From: PVC group bacterium (ex Bugula neritina AB1) | Lineage (GTDB): Bacteria > GCA-001730085 | Direction: 5' to 3' | NCBI GenBank assembly: GCA_001730085.1 | Contig: MDLB01000107.1 | Location: 38,027-102,026 of the forward strand | Length of the DNA stretch: 64,000 nucleotides | Shown: positions 29,757-39,765 of the stretch, in pieces | Position numbering within the stretch: position 1 is the stretch's first letter | How the letters are laid out: the number at the start of each line of letters is the position of its first letter | Translations under genes and position numbers: made by a program | Notes under the pieces: model-generated | Told to the model about the DNA's origin: nothing | What the model saw: only the letters and a program-made list of their open reading frames with translations | The model's database searches: none

Positions 29757-31325
29757 TCAGCGTTTTTGAATAAGCTTTTGATGAATAATAGATAAGATAT
29801 TATTTGTTAACCAATACAAGACAAGTCCAGAAGGGAAGTTAACAAAAAGAAAAGTCATTATCAAAGGCAAAAACATCATGATTTTTTTCTGAGAAGGATC
29901 TCCCACACTAGGGGAAACCAACTGCTGAACAAACATAGAAGCTCCCATAGCGATCGGCAACAAGTATGTCGAATCCTTAGCCGAGAGATCTTTAATCCAA
30001 AATAAAAACGGCTCTCCTCTCAACTCAACAGCAGATTGCAAAAGCCAAAACAAAGCTAAAAAAATAGGCATCTGAGCAATCAAAGGCAAACATCCCCCCA
30101 TAGGGTTTACCTTGTTTTGCTTATACAGTTTCATCATTTCAATTTGAGCTTTTTGGGGATTATCCTTATACTTCGCTCGCAAAGCTACAATATGAGGCTG
30201 CAAGTTTTGAAGTTTTTTCATCGACTTAAACCCTTTCTGAGAAATAGGTAAAAGTGCAAGCTTAACAAGCATTGTCAATAAGACAATAGAAATACCATAA
30301 TTACCTATAAAACCATAAAGAAAGTTCAAAATAAACAAAAGAAAAAGGCTTATCGAATTAAAATAACCATAAGAAACAGACTTCTCAAATCCACTACCTA
30401 ATGATTTTAAAACTTCACGATTCTTAGGTCCAACATAAACTTCATAATCATCTTGAATCTCTTGACCTTTTTTAAGAATCAATGAAGAAGTTTGAAACAT
30501 AGCTCGTGGAGGATATTTACCTTTTTTCAAATGAATAGCAGCCAAAGATTGCTGTGGCTTAACAATAAAAGTGAAATATTTACTCTGAACAGATACCCAA
30601 AGAGGGGTCTTATAAAGCGTTTGATCTTCATCAACTTTTTTATAAAAAGTAGGCTTACTATCTTTTTGATCAAACACTGCAAGCCTTAAAAACCTTTTAT
30701 CTTTTTGATCATAGTTCAAAACTCCAACATGATCTGCGAGATGCAAAACATATCCATCTTTCAAAACAAAAGCCGTTTCTCCCACGTATTTTAACTTCAC
30801 AGAAAAACTAATACCATATCCATTCTGCAGTCGATATGTCTTCTCACAAAGAACCCCTTCTGCTGTTTGAAAAGAAAGGACAAGATGCTGAGATGATTTT
30901 TCTTTTACCTCAAAAATAACATCTGTAGAAAAATCAAACATATCCGTTTTAAGATATCCACCCGAAAAGTCTTTCTTAGGCAAAATATACTCATCTTTAT
31001 GAGGACCTTCTTTAAAGTCCAAAGAAGTTACAGAAACAATCCCTCCTCCAAATGGACTAATATCCACCTTAATATGTTCATTTTTCAAAATAATATTTTC
31101 AACAGAACTATCTTTTAGAAAGCTTTGATTAGAAACTATCAATCTATCAGAAGAAACAACCTCACCCTTAGAAAGAGAGGTATTTTTCGTTTTTTTCTGA
31201 ACAGCCATTTTTGACTGAACTTGACGTTGAGAATAAACCTTAGGAAAAAATTGCTTCTCAATACGAGGCCATAAAAGAAAAATCCCCATAGATAAAAAAA
31301 GAGCGGAAAGAAGTCTAGGATTCAT
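29757..31325 (-). CDS. yidC: Membrane protein insertase YidC
   Basis: 522 residues in the Gram-negative form. There is an N-terminal membrane helix (about 5-20), a large periplasmic beta domain (about 60-320), then the conserved insertase core with helices around 350, 420, 460 and 490. The core includes the PISQKGFKSMKKLQ cytoplasmic hairpin and NPMGGCLPLIAQMPIFLALF. It inserts inner-membrane proteins such as the F0 c subunit, alone or with Sec. It overlaps yidD by 4 bp. Confidence 0.95.
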   Translation of the reverse strand: MNPRLLSALFLSMGIFLLWPRIEKQFFPKVYSQRQVQSKMAVQKKTKNTSLSKGEVVSSDRLIVSNQSFLKDSSVENIILKNEHIKVDISPFGGGIVSVTSLDFKEGPHKDEYILPKKDFSGGYLKTDMFDFSTDVIFEVKEKSSQHLVLSFQTAEGVLCEKTYRLQNGYGISFSVKLKYVGETAFVLKDGYVLHLADHVGVLNYDQKDKRFLRLAVFDQKDSKPTFYKKVDEDQTLYKTPLWVSVQSKYFTFIVKPQQSLAAIHLKKGKYPPRAMFQTSSLILKKGQEIQDDYEVYVGPKNREVLKSLGSGFEKSVSYGYFNSISLFLLFILNFLYGFIGNYGISIVLLTMLVKLALLPISQKGFKSMKKLQNLQPHIVALRAKYKDNPQKAQIEMMKLYKQNKVNPMGGCLPLIAQMPIFLALFWLLQSAVELRGEPFLFWIKDLSAKDSTYLLPIAMGASMFVQQLVSPSVGDPSQKKIMMFLPLIMTFLFVNFPSGLVLYWLTNNILSIIHQKLIQKR

Positions 31326-31591
31326 AGCGTCTTCTTCTTTTCAAGAGGTACAAAGTCGAGACCTCCCGAACTCCAAGGGTGACATCTAAAAAGCCTTCTC
31401 AAAGTTAAAGCGGAAGCTTTAAAAAAAGACAAGGAAGCAAATGCTTCTGAAGCGTATTGCGAGCAAGAAGGGGCAAATCGACAACTCTTAGGCAAGAGAA
31501 AATCAGAAAAAGCTCGATACAAACTAATGAGAAAAATAACACCTTTTCTCAAAAAGTAATCTTTTCTATTTAATTCACGAAGATATTTCAT
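31322..31591 (-). CDS. yidD: Membrane protein insertion efficiency factor YidD
   Basis: 89 residues with the family signature: LISLYRAFSDFLLPKSCRFAP followed by CSQYASEAF and RLFRCHPWSSGGLDFVP. YidD is a small membrane-associated helper encoded between rnpA and yidC, exactly as here. It overlaps rnpA by 17 bp and yidC by 4 bp. Confidence 0.92.
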   Translation of the reverse strand: MKYLRELNRKDYFLRKGVIFLISLYRAFSDFLLPKSCRFAPSCSQYASEAFASLSFFKASALTLRRLFRCHPWSSGGLDFVPLEKKKTL

Positions 31592-31913
31592 TTAATATTC
31601 TCTCTAAATCTTTCTGCAATTGAAGACCTTCAGCAAAAGAGGCTGATTTCTTTGCACTAATAATCATCTGCAAGCCGGATAAGCCATAAGACTTTCTTAC
31701 ACGAAAAGCTTCTCGAAGATGCCTTTTAACAAAAGAACGCTTAACAGCATTTCCAACCTTACGAGAAACAGTCAAGCCTATCTTAGGCTCCCCATCTTTA
31801 AATAAATAATGAACATAAAAGAATCGAGCTTCTCTCTTTAAACCAAGAGAGTAGAGACGGCTAAATTCTTTGCGAGACAAAATACGATTTTTCTTAGAGA
31901 AAGAAAAATCCAT
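31575..31913 (-). CDS. rnpA: Ribonuclease P protein component
   Basis: 112 residues from the ATG at 31913, which overlaps the rpmH stop as TGATG; a TTG three bases earlier would add one residue. The RNP motif RKVGNAVKRSFVKRHLREAF is intact. It binds the catalytic RNase P RNA and aids 5' maturation of tRNAs. The overlap indicates translational coupling with rpmH. Confidence 0.94.
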   Translation of the reverse strand: MDFSFSKKNRILSRKEFSRLYSLGLKREARFFYVHYLFKDGEPKIGLTVSRKVGNAVKRSFVKRHLREAFRVRKSYGLSGLQMIISAKKSASFAEGLQLQKDLERILNEISS

Positions 31914-32050
31914 CAACCTACGCCTAAAGTTCTTCTTCCTTTTGCTCTTTGAGCTTTTATCGTTGCTCGACCACCGCGTGTTGACATTCTTTTTAAAAAT
32001 CCGTGTTTTTTATAACGACGCCTATTAGAAGGCTGATACGTTCTTTTCAT
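31913..32050 (-). CDS. rpmH: Large ribosomal subunit protein bL34
   Basis: A 45-residue, highly basic protein starting [18 protein letters not shown] and continuing through [19 protein letters not shown] to a TGA at 31915-31913. This matches bL34 across its whole length. It is the first gene of the rpmH-rnpA-yidD-yidC-mnmE cluster. The nearest AGGAG lies 16 bases upstream of the ATG, an unusually long spacing. Confidence 0.95.
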   Translation of the reverse strand: MKRTYQPSNRRRYKKHGFLKRMSTRGGRATIKAQRAKGRRTLGVG

Positions 32051-32244
32051 AAAATATGTTTTAAAACTCCTATTTTTCTGTCAGGATGTAATGAACGAAA
32101 TCTCGATTGTAGCTTATTTCTAAAAAATTGTCTAGTAAAGATTTTCTCTTTATATAAACAAACAAAAAAACAATCGAACATTCTACATAACCATTAAAAG
32201 TTAAATCAAAATCATTACTAAATAATACCACCTAAAAAGAACCT

Positions 32245-32706
32245 TTATTTCGAACCTCTACATTTCGGGCACACTCCATAAAGTTCAAGTTTATGATGGT
32301 GAGGTAAAAAATTATACTTCTCAAAAATCTCATTCTGCATTGCTTCAATTTCAGGACGACAAAACTCAATACAGGTCGAACATTCTACACAAATCAAATG
32401 ATCATGGTGGGGATGATTATATAAATGCTCATAACGCGTAACCCCATCATCAAATTTCAATTCAACACACAAGCCACTTTCACATAAAAGTTTAAGCGTT
32501 CTATAAACTGTCGTATAACCTATTGATGAATCTTTTTGCTTTACCAACTGATATATATCTTCAGAGGTCATATGCTCGTGTAAAGAAAGAAAAACATCAA
32601 CAATCAAATCTCGTTTGCGACTATTCTTAAATTGTCTTTTCTGTAAAAATCTCTCAAAAATTCTTCGCTCTTCTTTGTGCGTAATCATTTTATCTTCACT
32701 TAACAT
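32245..32706 (-). CDS. fur: Fur-family transcriptional regulator
   Basis: 153 residues from the ATG at 32706, which has GAGAGG five bases upstream. An N-terminal winged helix (MTSEDIYQLVKQKDSSIGYTTVYRTLKLL) is followed by the metal-binding dimerisation domain with the HHDHLICVECSTCIEF motif, a His-rich HHHKLELYGVC and a terminal CPKC. All ligands for structural Zn and the regulatory metal are present. Iron-responsive Fur is most likely. Zur or PerR cannot be excluded by eye. It is monocistronic, about 200 bp after rpmH. Confidence 0.85.
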   Translation of the reverse strand: MLSEDKMITHKEERRIFERFLQKRQFKNSRKRDLIVDVFLSLHEHMTSEDIYQLVKQKDSSIGYTTVYRTLKLLCESGLCVELKFDDGVTRYEHLYNHPHHDHLICVECSTCIEFCRPEIEAMQNEIFEKYNFLPHHHKLELYGVCPKCRGSK

Positions 32707-33075
32707 ATACACCTCTCATATAAAAATAAACAATACCTATAAAGAGCTATCCCAGAACCTCTCCACATTTATCCTTACAAAAAGATAGTTTAAGACTATA
32801 TATTTCTTCATGCGAAATAAATTAGATTAACCCGCAATACCTCATAATTTTCCATCAAAAAACATAAAGCATTTTTCAAAGCAATATCAATACCCTAATC
32901 TAAATAATCGTATCATAAAGTTTTATTTTAACAAGCAATTCAATCTGAGAGATAAATCGGAATAAAATCATAATTTCTCCTTTTGTCAGAAGGCATTTAT
33001 AAAGAACATAAATAGAAATTTTTGATTTTTTAAGAAATATTTGAAAACACCAAGATCAAGAAGGTGAAATAAAAA
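32707..33075. other. Intergenic region between fur and tRNA-fMet
   Basis: About 370 bp, AT-rich, containing the upstream region of the Fur gene. No gene, hairpin or clear promoter was recognised. Confidence 0.45.
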
Positions 33076-33157
<82 letters not shown>

Positions 33158-33170
33158 ATCTTAGAAAATA

Positions 33171-33199
33171 ATTATAACAAAACACAGATTTCTTGTCAA
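33171..33199 (-). promoter_or_regulatory. Consensus sigma70 promoter of initiator tRNA gene
   Basis: On the minus strand a perfect TTGACA (33199-33194) and a perfect TATAAT (33176-33171) are separated by 17 bases, about 18 bases upstream of the tRNA 5' end. This is the best promoter match I found in the window. Confidence 0.88.
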
Positions 33200-33932
33200 G
33201 TTCAAATAATTAAAAAGTTTTTAAACATCGTAAAAATAATTAATCATATTTTTAAAAAAACAATCTCATCTAAAAACTATTTTAATTTAATATTTTTTAA
33301 AATTATCTGTAAATTTTACAAATAATTATTTTAAATAAATTAATAAAATCCTCCTCCCAATCTATAGAAAGCAAAAAAAAGATATAACAATATCATTATT
33401 AAAATTTAAATAAAAATAATTTAAAATTTAAAATTAAATAAAAATAAATACATTTACAAAAAACTTCATTTATCGTTTTTAAGAAAATAAAAATAAGATT
33501 TTTTTATTCCTTTAAATAAAAAAGGTTGCTATTCTCTTGAACTAAAAAAATATCTCAGCTATAATAAATATGATTTTTAGTGCCTTCTGATTTGAAAAGT
33601 TTTTAACTTTAAAAATAACCTTTCTCATTAAAAAAGTTAAAAAATCTTCCATTTTGCAAGGACTGGAGTAAAAAAATATTATAGGCAACCCATAAATCAA
33701 ATATACATTTCATTAGTCTTAAATATCATTGAATAAAAAAATACTTTTAGAGAGTTTATTTAAGAGAATTTTTATTAAATATTTTTAACTAAGAAATAAA
33801 ATATAATAAAAAAGCTAGAAAAATCTAAATATATTTCAGCTATATCTATTTAAAATGTGGTACTGTAAATTAAAATTAGATTTTTATTCATAAATTTAAA
33901 GACTTAAAGACTAAGGAAAACAAAGTGCACCA
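33200..33932. other. Extremely AT-rich divergent intergenic region before sufB
   Basis: About 730 bp dominated by A/T runs, lying where transcription diverges (tRNA/fur leftward, suf rightward). It should carry the suf promoter. I see no gene, no Fe-S regulator site that I can name, and no DnaA box matching TTATCCACA. The base-composition change that marks the origin lies about 15 kb away at 48 kb, so this region is not my oriC candidate. Confidence 0.5.
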
Positions 33933-35366
33933 ATGAAGCCTTTAGAAGAAAAAATTTCAGAAAAGTATAAGTATGGTTTTTATACAGACCTTAGTGTTGA
34001 TCAAGCCCCTAAAGGCCTTAATCCAGATATCATTCGGTTGATTTCTTCAAAAAAGAAAGAACCGGACTATATGCTCAAGTTTCGCCTAAAAGCTTACGAA
34101 AAATGGCTAAAAATGACTGATCCTTCTTGGGCAGATATCTCTTTTCCTCCTATCGACTATCAAGATATTTCTTATTATTCCGCGCCCAAGGCTGCAAAAA
34201 AAGTTAAAAGTCTGGATGAGGTAGACAGTGAATTACTTGAAACTTTTGAAAAACTAGGAATACCTTTAAGCGAGCAAAAACGACTCTCTGGGGTAGCCGT
34301 AGATGCTGTTTTTGATAGTGTCTCGGTTGGAACAACTCATCAAGAAACCTTAGAAAAAGAAGGTGTCATATTTTGTCCCATATCCGAGGCTATTCAAAGT
34401 CACCCAGAAATCGTAGAAAAATATTTGGGATCCGTCGTTCCTATAACAGATAATTTTTTTGCCGCTTTAAACTCAGCTGTATTCACAGATGGCTCCTTTT
34501 GCTTTATACCTAAGGGGGTTCGTTGCCCACTAGATCTTTCAACTTACTTCCGTATAAATGCATCTGAAACAGGTCAATTCGAAAGAACTTTGATCATAGC
34601 TGAAGACAATAGTTATGTTAATTACTTAGAGGGATGTACAGCACCTTCGAGATCTGAAAATCAACTACATGCAGCCATTGTAGAGCTTGTGGCTATGGAT
34701 CATGCCGAAATAAAATATTCAACGGTTCAAAACTGGTACGCTGGAGATGAAGATGGTAATGGTGGTATTTATAATTTTGTAACAAAGAGAGGCCTCTGCG
34801 AAGGTGTTGGATCTAAAATCTCTTGGACACAAGTCGAAGCTGGTGCGGCCATTACCTGGAAGTACCCTAGTTGTATTTTAAAAGGCGATGAATCCAGCGG
34901 TAAATTTTACTCTGTCGCATTAACAAATCACAAAATGCAAGCGGATACAGGAACAAAGATGATCCACTTGGGAAAAAACACAAAAAGCACAATTATCTCA
35001 AAAGGAATTTCTGCACACGAATCCTCAAATGTCTATCGTGGGTTGGTCAAAGTTTCTCCTTCCGCAAAAGGATCTCGTAATTTTTCACAGTGTGATTCAC
35101 TTTTAATGGGAAGTAAGTCTAGGGCTAACACTGTTCCATATATTGAAGTTAAAAACAAAGATTCTCAAGTTGAACACGAAGCGTCTGTATCAAAAATAAG
35201 TGAAGAACAACTTTTCTATATACAATCTCGCGGTTTAGATGAAGAAGAGGCGATATCATTATTGGTCAATGGCTTCTGCAAAGATGTTTTTAAAGAGCTG
35301 CCCTTAGAATTTTCTGTGGAAGCAGTCCGTTTATTAGAAATGAAACTCGAAAATTCAGTAGGGTAG
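33933..35366 (+). CDS. sufB: Fe-S cluster assembly scaffold protein SufB
   Basis: 477 residues, full family length. The signatures [27 protein letters not shown] and [18 protein letters not shown] are present, as is the C-terminal [21 protein letters not shown]. SufB forms the SufBC2D scaffold on which clusters are built using sulfur from SufS. It is the first gene of sufBCDSU-nfu on the plus strand, with 7 bp to sufC. Confidence 0.97.
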   Translation: MKPLEEKISEKYKYGFYTDLSVDQAPKGLNPDIIRLISSKKKEPDYMLKFRLKAYEKWLKMTDPSWADISFPPIDYQDISYYSAPKAAKKVKSLDEVDSELLETFEKLGIPLSEQKRLSGVAVDAVFDSVSVGTTHQETLEKEGVIFCPISEAIQSHPEIVEKYLGSVVPITDNFFAALNSAVFTDGSFCFIPKGVRCPLDLSTYFRINASETGQFERTLIIAEDNSYVNYLEGCTAPSRSENQLHAAIVELVAMDHAEIKYSTVQNWYAGDEDGNGGIYNFVTKRGLCEGVGSKISWTQVEAGAAITWKYPSCILKGDESSGKFYSVALTNHKMQADTGTKMIHLGKNTKSTIISKGISAHESSNVYRGLVKVSPSAKGSRNFSQCDSLLMGSKSRANTVPYIEVKNKDSQVEHEASVSKISEEQLFYIQSRGLDEEEAISLLVNGFCKDVFKELPLEFSVEAVRLLEMKLENSVG

Positions 35367-35373
35367 GAAAAAC

Positions 35374-36135
35374 ATGTTATCAATCAAAAATTTAAAAGCT
35401 AAAGTAAAAGACACCGACAAAGAAATTTTAAAAGGCCTTAATTTAGAAATAAAAACAGGAGAGGTTCATGCCATCATGGGCCCTAATGGTTCAGGAAAAA
35501 GTACACTCTCTAAAGTCCTTGCAGGTCATCCTGATTACGAAGTAACCTCTGGGGAAGTCTCTTACGAAGTCAACCTTAAATCTAAAAATTTACTAGAATT
35601 AGAAGTTAATGAGCGTGCTCAAGCCGGTATCTTTTTAGCTTTTCAGTACCCCTTAGAAATACCTGGTGTCGACAACTTAGCTTTTTTACACGCATCATAC
35701 AACTCAATTTCTAAAGCAAATGGGGTGCCTACTGTCGATATTCTTGAATTTCAGAGTATCGTTGAAGAAAAAATGAAAAAACTAAAAATGGATCCTACTT
35801 TCTTAGAAAGACCTGTTAATGTCGATTTTTCAGGAGGAGAGAAGAAAAGAAATGAAATTTTGCAAATGCTTCTTCTGAACCCACGTTTAGCCATTTTAGA
35901 CGAAACAGATTCAGGTCTAGATATAGACTCTTTAAAAATTGTTTCTGATGGCGTCAATCAATTCAGTTCAAAAAATAATTCTGTCATATTGATCACTCAT
36001 TATCAAAGACTCCTTGATCATATAAAGCCTGACTTTGTGCACATTTTAGGAAATGGAAAAATCATCGAAAGCGGTACAAGCGAACTTGCTTCCGAAGTCG
36101 AATCTCGTGGATATGACTGGTTGGAGATGGGTTGA
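35374..36135 (+). CDS. sufC: Fe-S assembly ATPase SufC
   Basis: 253 residues of ABC-ATPase fold. Walker A is GPNGSGKST, the signature is the SufC-type FSGGEKKRNE, Walker B is AILDETDSGLDID and the H-loop is ITHYQRLLDHI. It drives conformational change of SufB-SufD. Its stop overlaps the sufD start (TGATG). Confidence 0.97.
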   Translation: MLSIKNLKAKVKDTDKEILKGLNLEIKTGEVHAIMGPNGSGKSTLSKVLAGHPDYEVTSGEVSYEVNLKSKNLLELEVNERAQAGIFLAFQYPLEIPGVDNLAFLHASYNSISKANGVPTVDILEFQSIVEEKMKKLKMDPTFLERPVNVDFSGGEKKRNEILQMLLLNPRLAILDETDSGLDIDSLKIVSDGVNQFSSKNNSVILITHYQRLLDHIKPDFVHILGNGKIIESGTSELASEVESRGYDWLEMG

Positions 36136-37352
36136 TGGGTTTTTCAAATTCGCTTGAAACACTTTTACATAAAATACACAAATCAAAAGAAGATAAAAAT
36201 ATATTATCTCGTTTATTTGAAGAAAATGTTCCACATGTCAAGTCTGAAGATTGGAAATATGCTCCACTAAGACACTTTAGTCAACTTGTCCTTTCTGAAG
36301 CTAATAAAGGTAACCCCGATATCTCCTCTTATTTAAAAAAAGGTGAACTATCTCTCATTTTTTATAATGGAAAACTTATACATTTTCCAGCAGAACTTCC
36401 TTCTGGAATGACACTAGAAAGGCAAGAACCTTCTTCTCAGCAAAAAAAACAAAAACAGTTTTTTGCATCAATCAATGCTAATCTTCAAAAGGAAGTTTGG
36501 ACACTCTCCATAGAGAAGAATATATCCATAGATAAACCTGTGAAAATTTACCATATTTTAGAAGGTGAACCCTCTAAAAACTCTTGGGCAAGTACTTCCT
36601 TTCAGATTAAAATAGGCGCTAATAGTCAAGCTTCTTTTCGAGAATATTTTATATCACAAAACATTCATTCCTGTTTTTATAACTACAGTGAATATATTCA
36701 TCTTCACCCTTTTAGCAAGATATCTTACTTGTCCAAACAAAACATGAACCTAAACTCTTACTTGATGCATTTAACCCATATGGTTCTTCAAAAAGGTAGT
36801 GAAGGCTTCTCATATGTTCAATCAACCGGTGCACACTACTCTAGGCATACTTTAGATGTTCTTTTGACCGAAAGAAATGCTACCATGAAGTCTTTAGGGA
36901 CTTATGCTTTACATCATGACCAACAATGCGAAAACTACGTCCAAATGGATCATTTAGCGGAAGAAACAACAAGTGAACAGATATATAAAGGCCTTTTGAA
37001 TGATCAATCTATTGCAACTTTTCAAACAGGTGTTCATGTTTTTCCTGGTGCAAAACTAAGCTCCTCAAAGCAAATGAACCGTAACGTTTCTTTAAGCTCA
37101 AAAAGTCTTGTTAATGCTAAGCCTCAGTTAAACATTGAGAACGATGATGTCAAATGCTCACATGGCGTTACTGTTGGGCAAATGAACCCCGATGAAATTT
37201 TTTATCTTGAAAGTCGCGGTATCCTTCCTGAAAAATCTCAATATATGATTCTCGAAGGTTTCATGAAAGACCTTCTTAATCAGCTTCCTCTTGATAAGGA
37301 ATTTCAAAAAGCTTGGCTTTACGATTTACTACTATCTTTTAAAGAGAGGTAG
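36135..37352 (+). CDS. sufD: Fe-S assembly protein SufD
   Basis: 405 residues from the ATG at 36135, which overlaps the sufC stop and has GGAG 9 bases upstream; a TTG three bases earlier is not needed. The C-terminal half has the SufB/D beta-helix core with KCSHGVTVGQMNPDEIFYLE and SRGILPE. The N-terminal SEDWKYAPLRHF is typical for SufD. It pairs with SufB and SufC. It is followed by sufS after 6 bp. Confidence 0.94.
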   Translation: MGFSNSLETLLHKIHKSKEDKNILSRLFEENVPHVKSEDWKYAPLRHFSQLVLSEANKGNPDISSYLKKGELSLIFYNGKLIHFPAELPSGMTLERQEPSSQQKKQKQFFASINANLQKEVWTLSIEKNISIDKPVKIYHILEGEPSKNSWASTSFQIKIGANSQASFREYFISQNIHSCFYNYSEYIHLHPFSKISYLSKQNMNLNSYLMHLTHMVLQKGSEGFSYVQSTGAHYSRHTLDVLLTERNATMKSLGTYALHHDQQCENYVQMDHLAEETTSEQIYKGLLNDQSIATFQTGVHVFPGAKLSSSKQMNRNVSLSSKSLVNAKPQLNIENDDVKCSHGVTVGQMNPDEIFYLESRGILPEKSQYMILEGFMKDLLNQLPLDKEFQKAWLYDLLLSFKER

Positions 37353-37358
37353 CTTCAA

Positions 37359-38594
37359 ATGTTTAAAAACACTTTTCCCTCAAAGCCTTTATCTGATCAT
37401 TTCCCCATCCTTTTAAAAGAAATGAAAAATGGGAATCGACTGACCTACTTGGATAATGCTGCAACAACATTAAAACCTCTCAATATAGTTGAGACGATTC
37501 AAAAGTATTACCTTTTAGAAAATGCAAATGTCCATAGAGGCCTTCATGATCTGAGCGAAGAAGCTTCTAGAAGGTTTGAGGAAGCACGAGTAAAAGCTCA
37601 ATCATATATAAATGCTAAAAGTGTAAATGAAATCGTTTTTACCAAAGGAGCAACTGATGGGATAAACCTGATCTCTAAAAGTTATGGTGAGAACTTTTTA
37701 AAAGAAGGTGATCATATAGTTATTAGTCAAATGGAGCACCATTCGAATATCATACCATGGCAGATGCTCTGTAAAAAAAAGGGATGTATCCTTGATATTA
37801 TTCCTCTAACCCCGAGTGGAGATCTTGACCTAGATACTTTTGACAAACTTTTAACAAAAAAAGTAAAATTACTTTCAATTGTTCATACCTCTAATACTTT
37901 AGGAACCACAAACCCTATAAAGGAAATGATACAAAAAGCACACTCTTTCGATATTCCAGTTATTGTCGATGGGGCACAAGCTTTATCTCATGGACCTATT
38001 GATGTTCAATCTCTTGACTGTGATTTTTTTGTTTTTTCAGCGCATAAAATGTTTGGCCCTACAGGAGTTGGGGTTTTATATGGTAAAGAAAAATATTTGC
38101 AACAAATGCCCCCTGTTCAAGGTGGCGGAGATATGGTTTTATCTGTGTCGTTGGAGTCTTCCACTTACCGTAATACTCCTTACAAGTTTGAAGCTGGAAC
38201 TCCTCATATCGCAGGAGTTATTGGCCTTAATGCAACTTTTGACTTCATAAACTCATTAGACTTCGAGGCTATTACTGCTCATGAGAAAGAACTAAAAACT
38301 TATGCATCAGAAGCTTTAAGCTCAATAGAGGGACTAACCATTGTAGGTAACTCAACATCCAAGGCACCTATTTTCTCATTCACGCTCAAAGGTATCCATC
38401 CTCATGACATTGGAACCTTAGCTAATGAAAAAGGTGTAGCTATCCGTGTGGGACATCACTGCACGGAACCTATCAGCCAATACTTCAATATCTCAGGAAC
38501 AGCTCGTGCATCGATGGCTTTCTACAACACAAAAGAAGATATAGATAAATTGATTGAAGCGATTCACTTTATAAAAAAAACATTTCACATTTAA
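37359..38594 (+). CDS. sufS: Cysteine desulfurase SufS
   Basis: 411 residues. The PLP lysine lies in FVFSAHKMFGPTGVGVLYG. The N-terminal YLDNAATTLKP and ENANVHRGLHDLSEEA are class II desulfurase features, and the catalytic cysteine lies in RVGHHCTEPI. It releases sulfur from L-cysteine as persulfide for cluster assembly. The SufU-type gene 16 bp downstream is its expected sulfur acceptor. Confidence 0.96.
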   Translation: MFKNTFPSKPLSDHFPILLKEMKNGNRLTYLDNAATTLKPLNIVETIQKYYLLENANVHRGLHDLSEEASRRFEEARVKAQSYINAKSVNEIVFTKGATDGINLISKSYGENFLKEGDHIVISQMEHHSNIIPWQMLCKKKGCILDIIPLTPSGDLDLDTFDKLLTKKVKLLSIVHTSNTLGTTNPIKEMIQKAHSFDIPVIVDGAQALSHGPIDVQSLDCDFFVFSAHKMFGPTGVGVLYGKEKYLQQMPPVQGGGDMVLSVSLESSTYRNTPYKFEAGTPHIAGVIGLNATFDFINSLDFEAITAHEKELKTYASEALSSIEGLTIVGNSTSKAPIFSFTLKGIHPHDIGTLANEKGVAIRVGHHCTEPISQYFNISGTARASMAFYNTKEDIDKLIEAIHFIKKTFHI

Positions 38595-38610
38595 TATTAA
38601 GGATGAAATC

Positions 38611-39069
38611 ATGAGTCAAAAGAACCATGAACAACTTTATCAACAGGTGATTTTAGATCATCACCGTGCACCAAGAAACTTTCAAGAACTTTCGGACTAT
38701 ACCCACACAGCAGAAGGCTTTAATCCTCTTTGTGGAGACCATTACTCTATATACATGATTGTGAATCAAGATAATAAAATTGAAAAAATCAGCTTCACAG
38801 GTGATGGATGTGCGATATCTAAAGCCTCTTCTTCTATAATGACAACCTTCCTTCAAAATAAAACCACTACAGAGGTTGAAACATCTATTAAAATTTTTGA
38901 GAACTTTATCATGGGGAAAGATACTTTATCTCAAAGCGAAATAAACTGGGGATCTCTCATAGCTTTTTCTGGGATAAAAAATTACCCATCTAGAGTGAAA
39001 TGTGCGATATTGTCTTGGAAAACAGTAAAAGGAGCACTTCTAAACCAAAATACTGTGAGTACTGAATAA
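38611..39069 (+). CDS. sufU: SufU-type sulfur acceptor / IscU-like protein
   Basis: 152 residues. Three conserved cysteines lie in NPLCGD, GDGCAISKASSS and RVKCAILSWKT, with Asp in CGD, as in zinc-binding SufU. The N-terminal LYQQVILDHHRAPRNF matches the family. It takes persulfide sulfur from SufS and passes it to SufBCD, replacing SufE. AAGGA precedes the ATG. Confidence 0.9.
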   Translation: MSQKNHEQLYQQVILDHHRAPRNFQELSDYTHTAEGFNPLCGDHYSIYMIVNQDNKIEKISFTGDGCAISKASSSIMTTFLQNKTTTEVETSIKIFENFIMGKDTLSQSEINWGSLIAFSGIKNYPSRVKCAILSWKTVKGALLNQNTVSTE

Positions 39070-39196
39070 AAATTCAGATTTATTTGAAAAATATCTTTTC
39101 CAAACTATGATTGATTTGACAAAAATAAAAAAATACAAAAAATGAGACATTTTCGAACCATCTCATTTATAACAAAAAAAAGAAAGGGACTCTGCC

Positions 39197-39760
39197 ATGA
39201 ATCATGACATCATTGTGCAACCAACACCAAATCCAAACGCTTTTAAGTTTATCACACATATCGATGTTATTAGCGAAGGTAAACATACATTTAACTCTAT
39301 AGAAGAATGCTCCAATGAACTCTTAGTTCCAATGGTTCGAGCCTTATTTATGCTAGGTTCCATAACAAATATACATCTTTTTGAAAATGTTATAACTGTC
39401 ACAAAAACAGATGATCACCCATGGGCAATCATGGAAGAAGCAATCAAAGCAACGGTTTTACAACATATTGAGTCTCACAACCCAAACTTTATAACCACGG
39501 TCTCAGAAAAACCTGTACAAAAAAAACAAAAATCTCCTGAATTACAGGCTATTGATGCTATTCTTGATAAATCTATACGCCCTAGTTTACAAATGGATGG
39601 GGGAGACCTCACATTAATATCTTTGAAAGATGGAGTTCTAAAACTTAATTATGAAGGGGCTTGTGGCTCATGTCCAAGTGCACAAATGGGAACACTTCAG
39701 GCTATTCAAAATATTATTCATAGTGAATATGACGAAAATATAATAGTAGAAACCATTTAA
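39197..39760 (+). CDS. Nfu-type Fe-S cluster carrier protein
   Basis: 187 residues. An N-terminal Nfu_N domain (about 1-90, VQPTPNPNAFKFI) is joined to a C-terminal NifU-like domain with the cluster-binding CXXC in GACGSCPSA (about residues 150-158). It delivers [4Fe-4S] clusters to client enzymes. It follows sufU by 127 bp and precedes tgt by 5 bp. Clients in this window include fumarase, SdhB and MutY. Confidence 0.9.
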   Translation: MNHDIIVQPTPNPNAFKFITHIDVISEGKHTFNSIEECSNELLVPMVRALFMLGSITNIHLFENVITVTKTDDHPWAIMEEAIKATVLQHIESHNPNFITTVSEKPVQKKQKSPELQAIDAILDKSIRPSLQMDGGDLTLISLKDGVLKLNYEGACGSCPSAQMGTLQAIQNIIHSEYDENIIVETI

Positions 39761-39765
39761 GTTTT

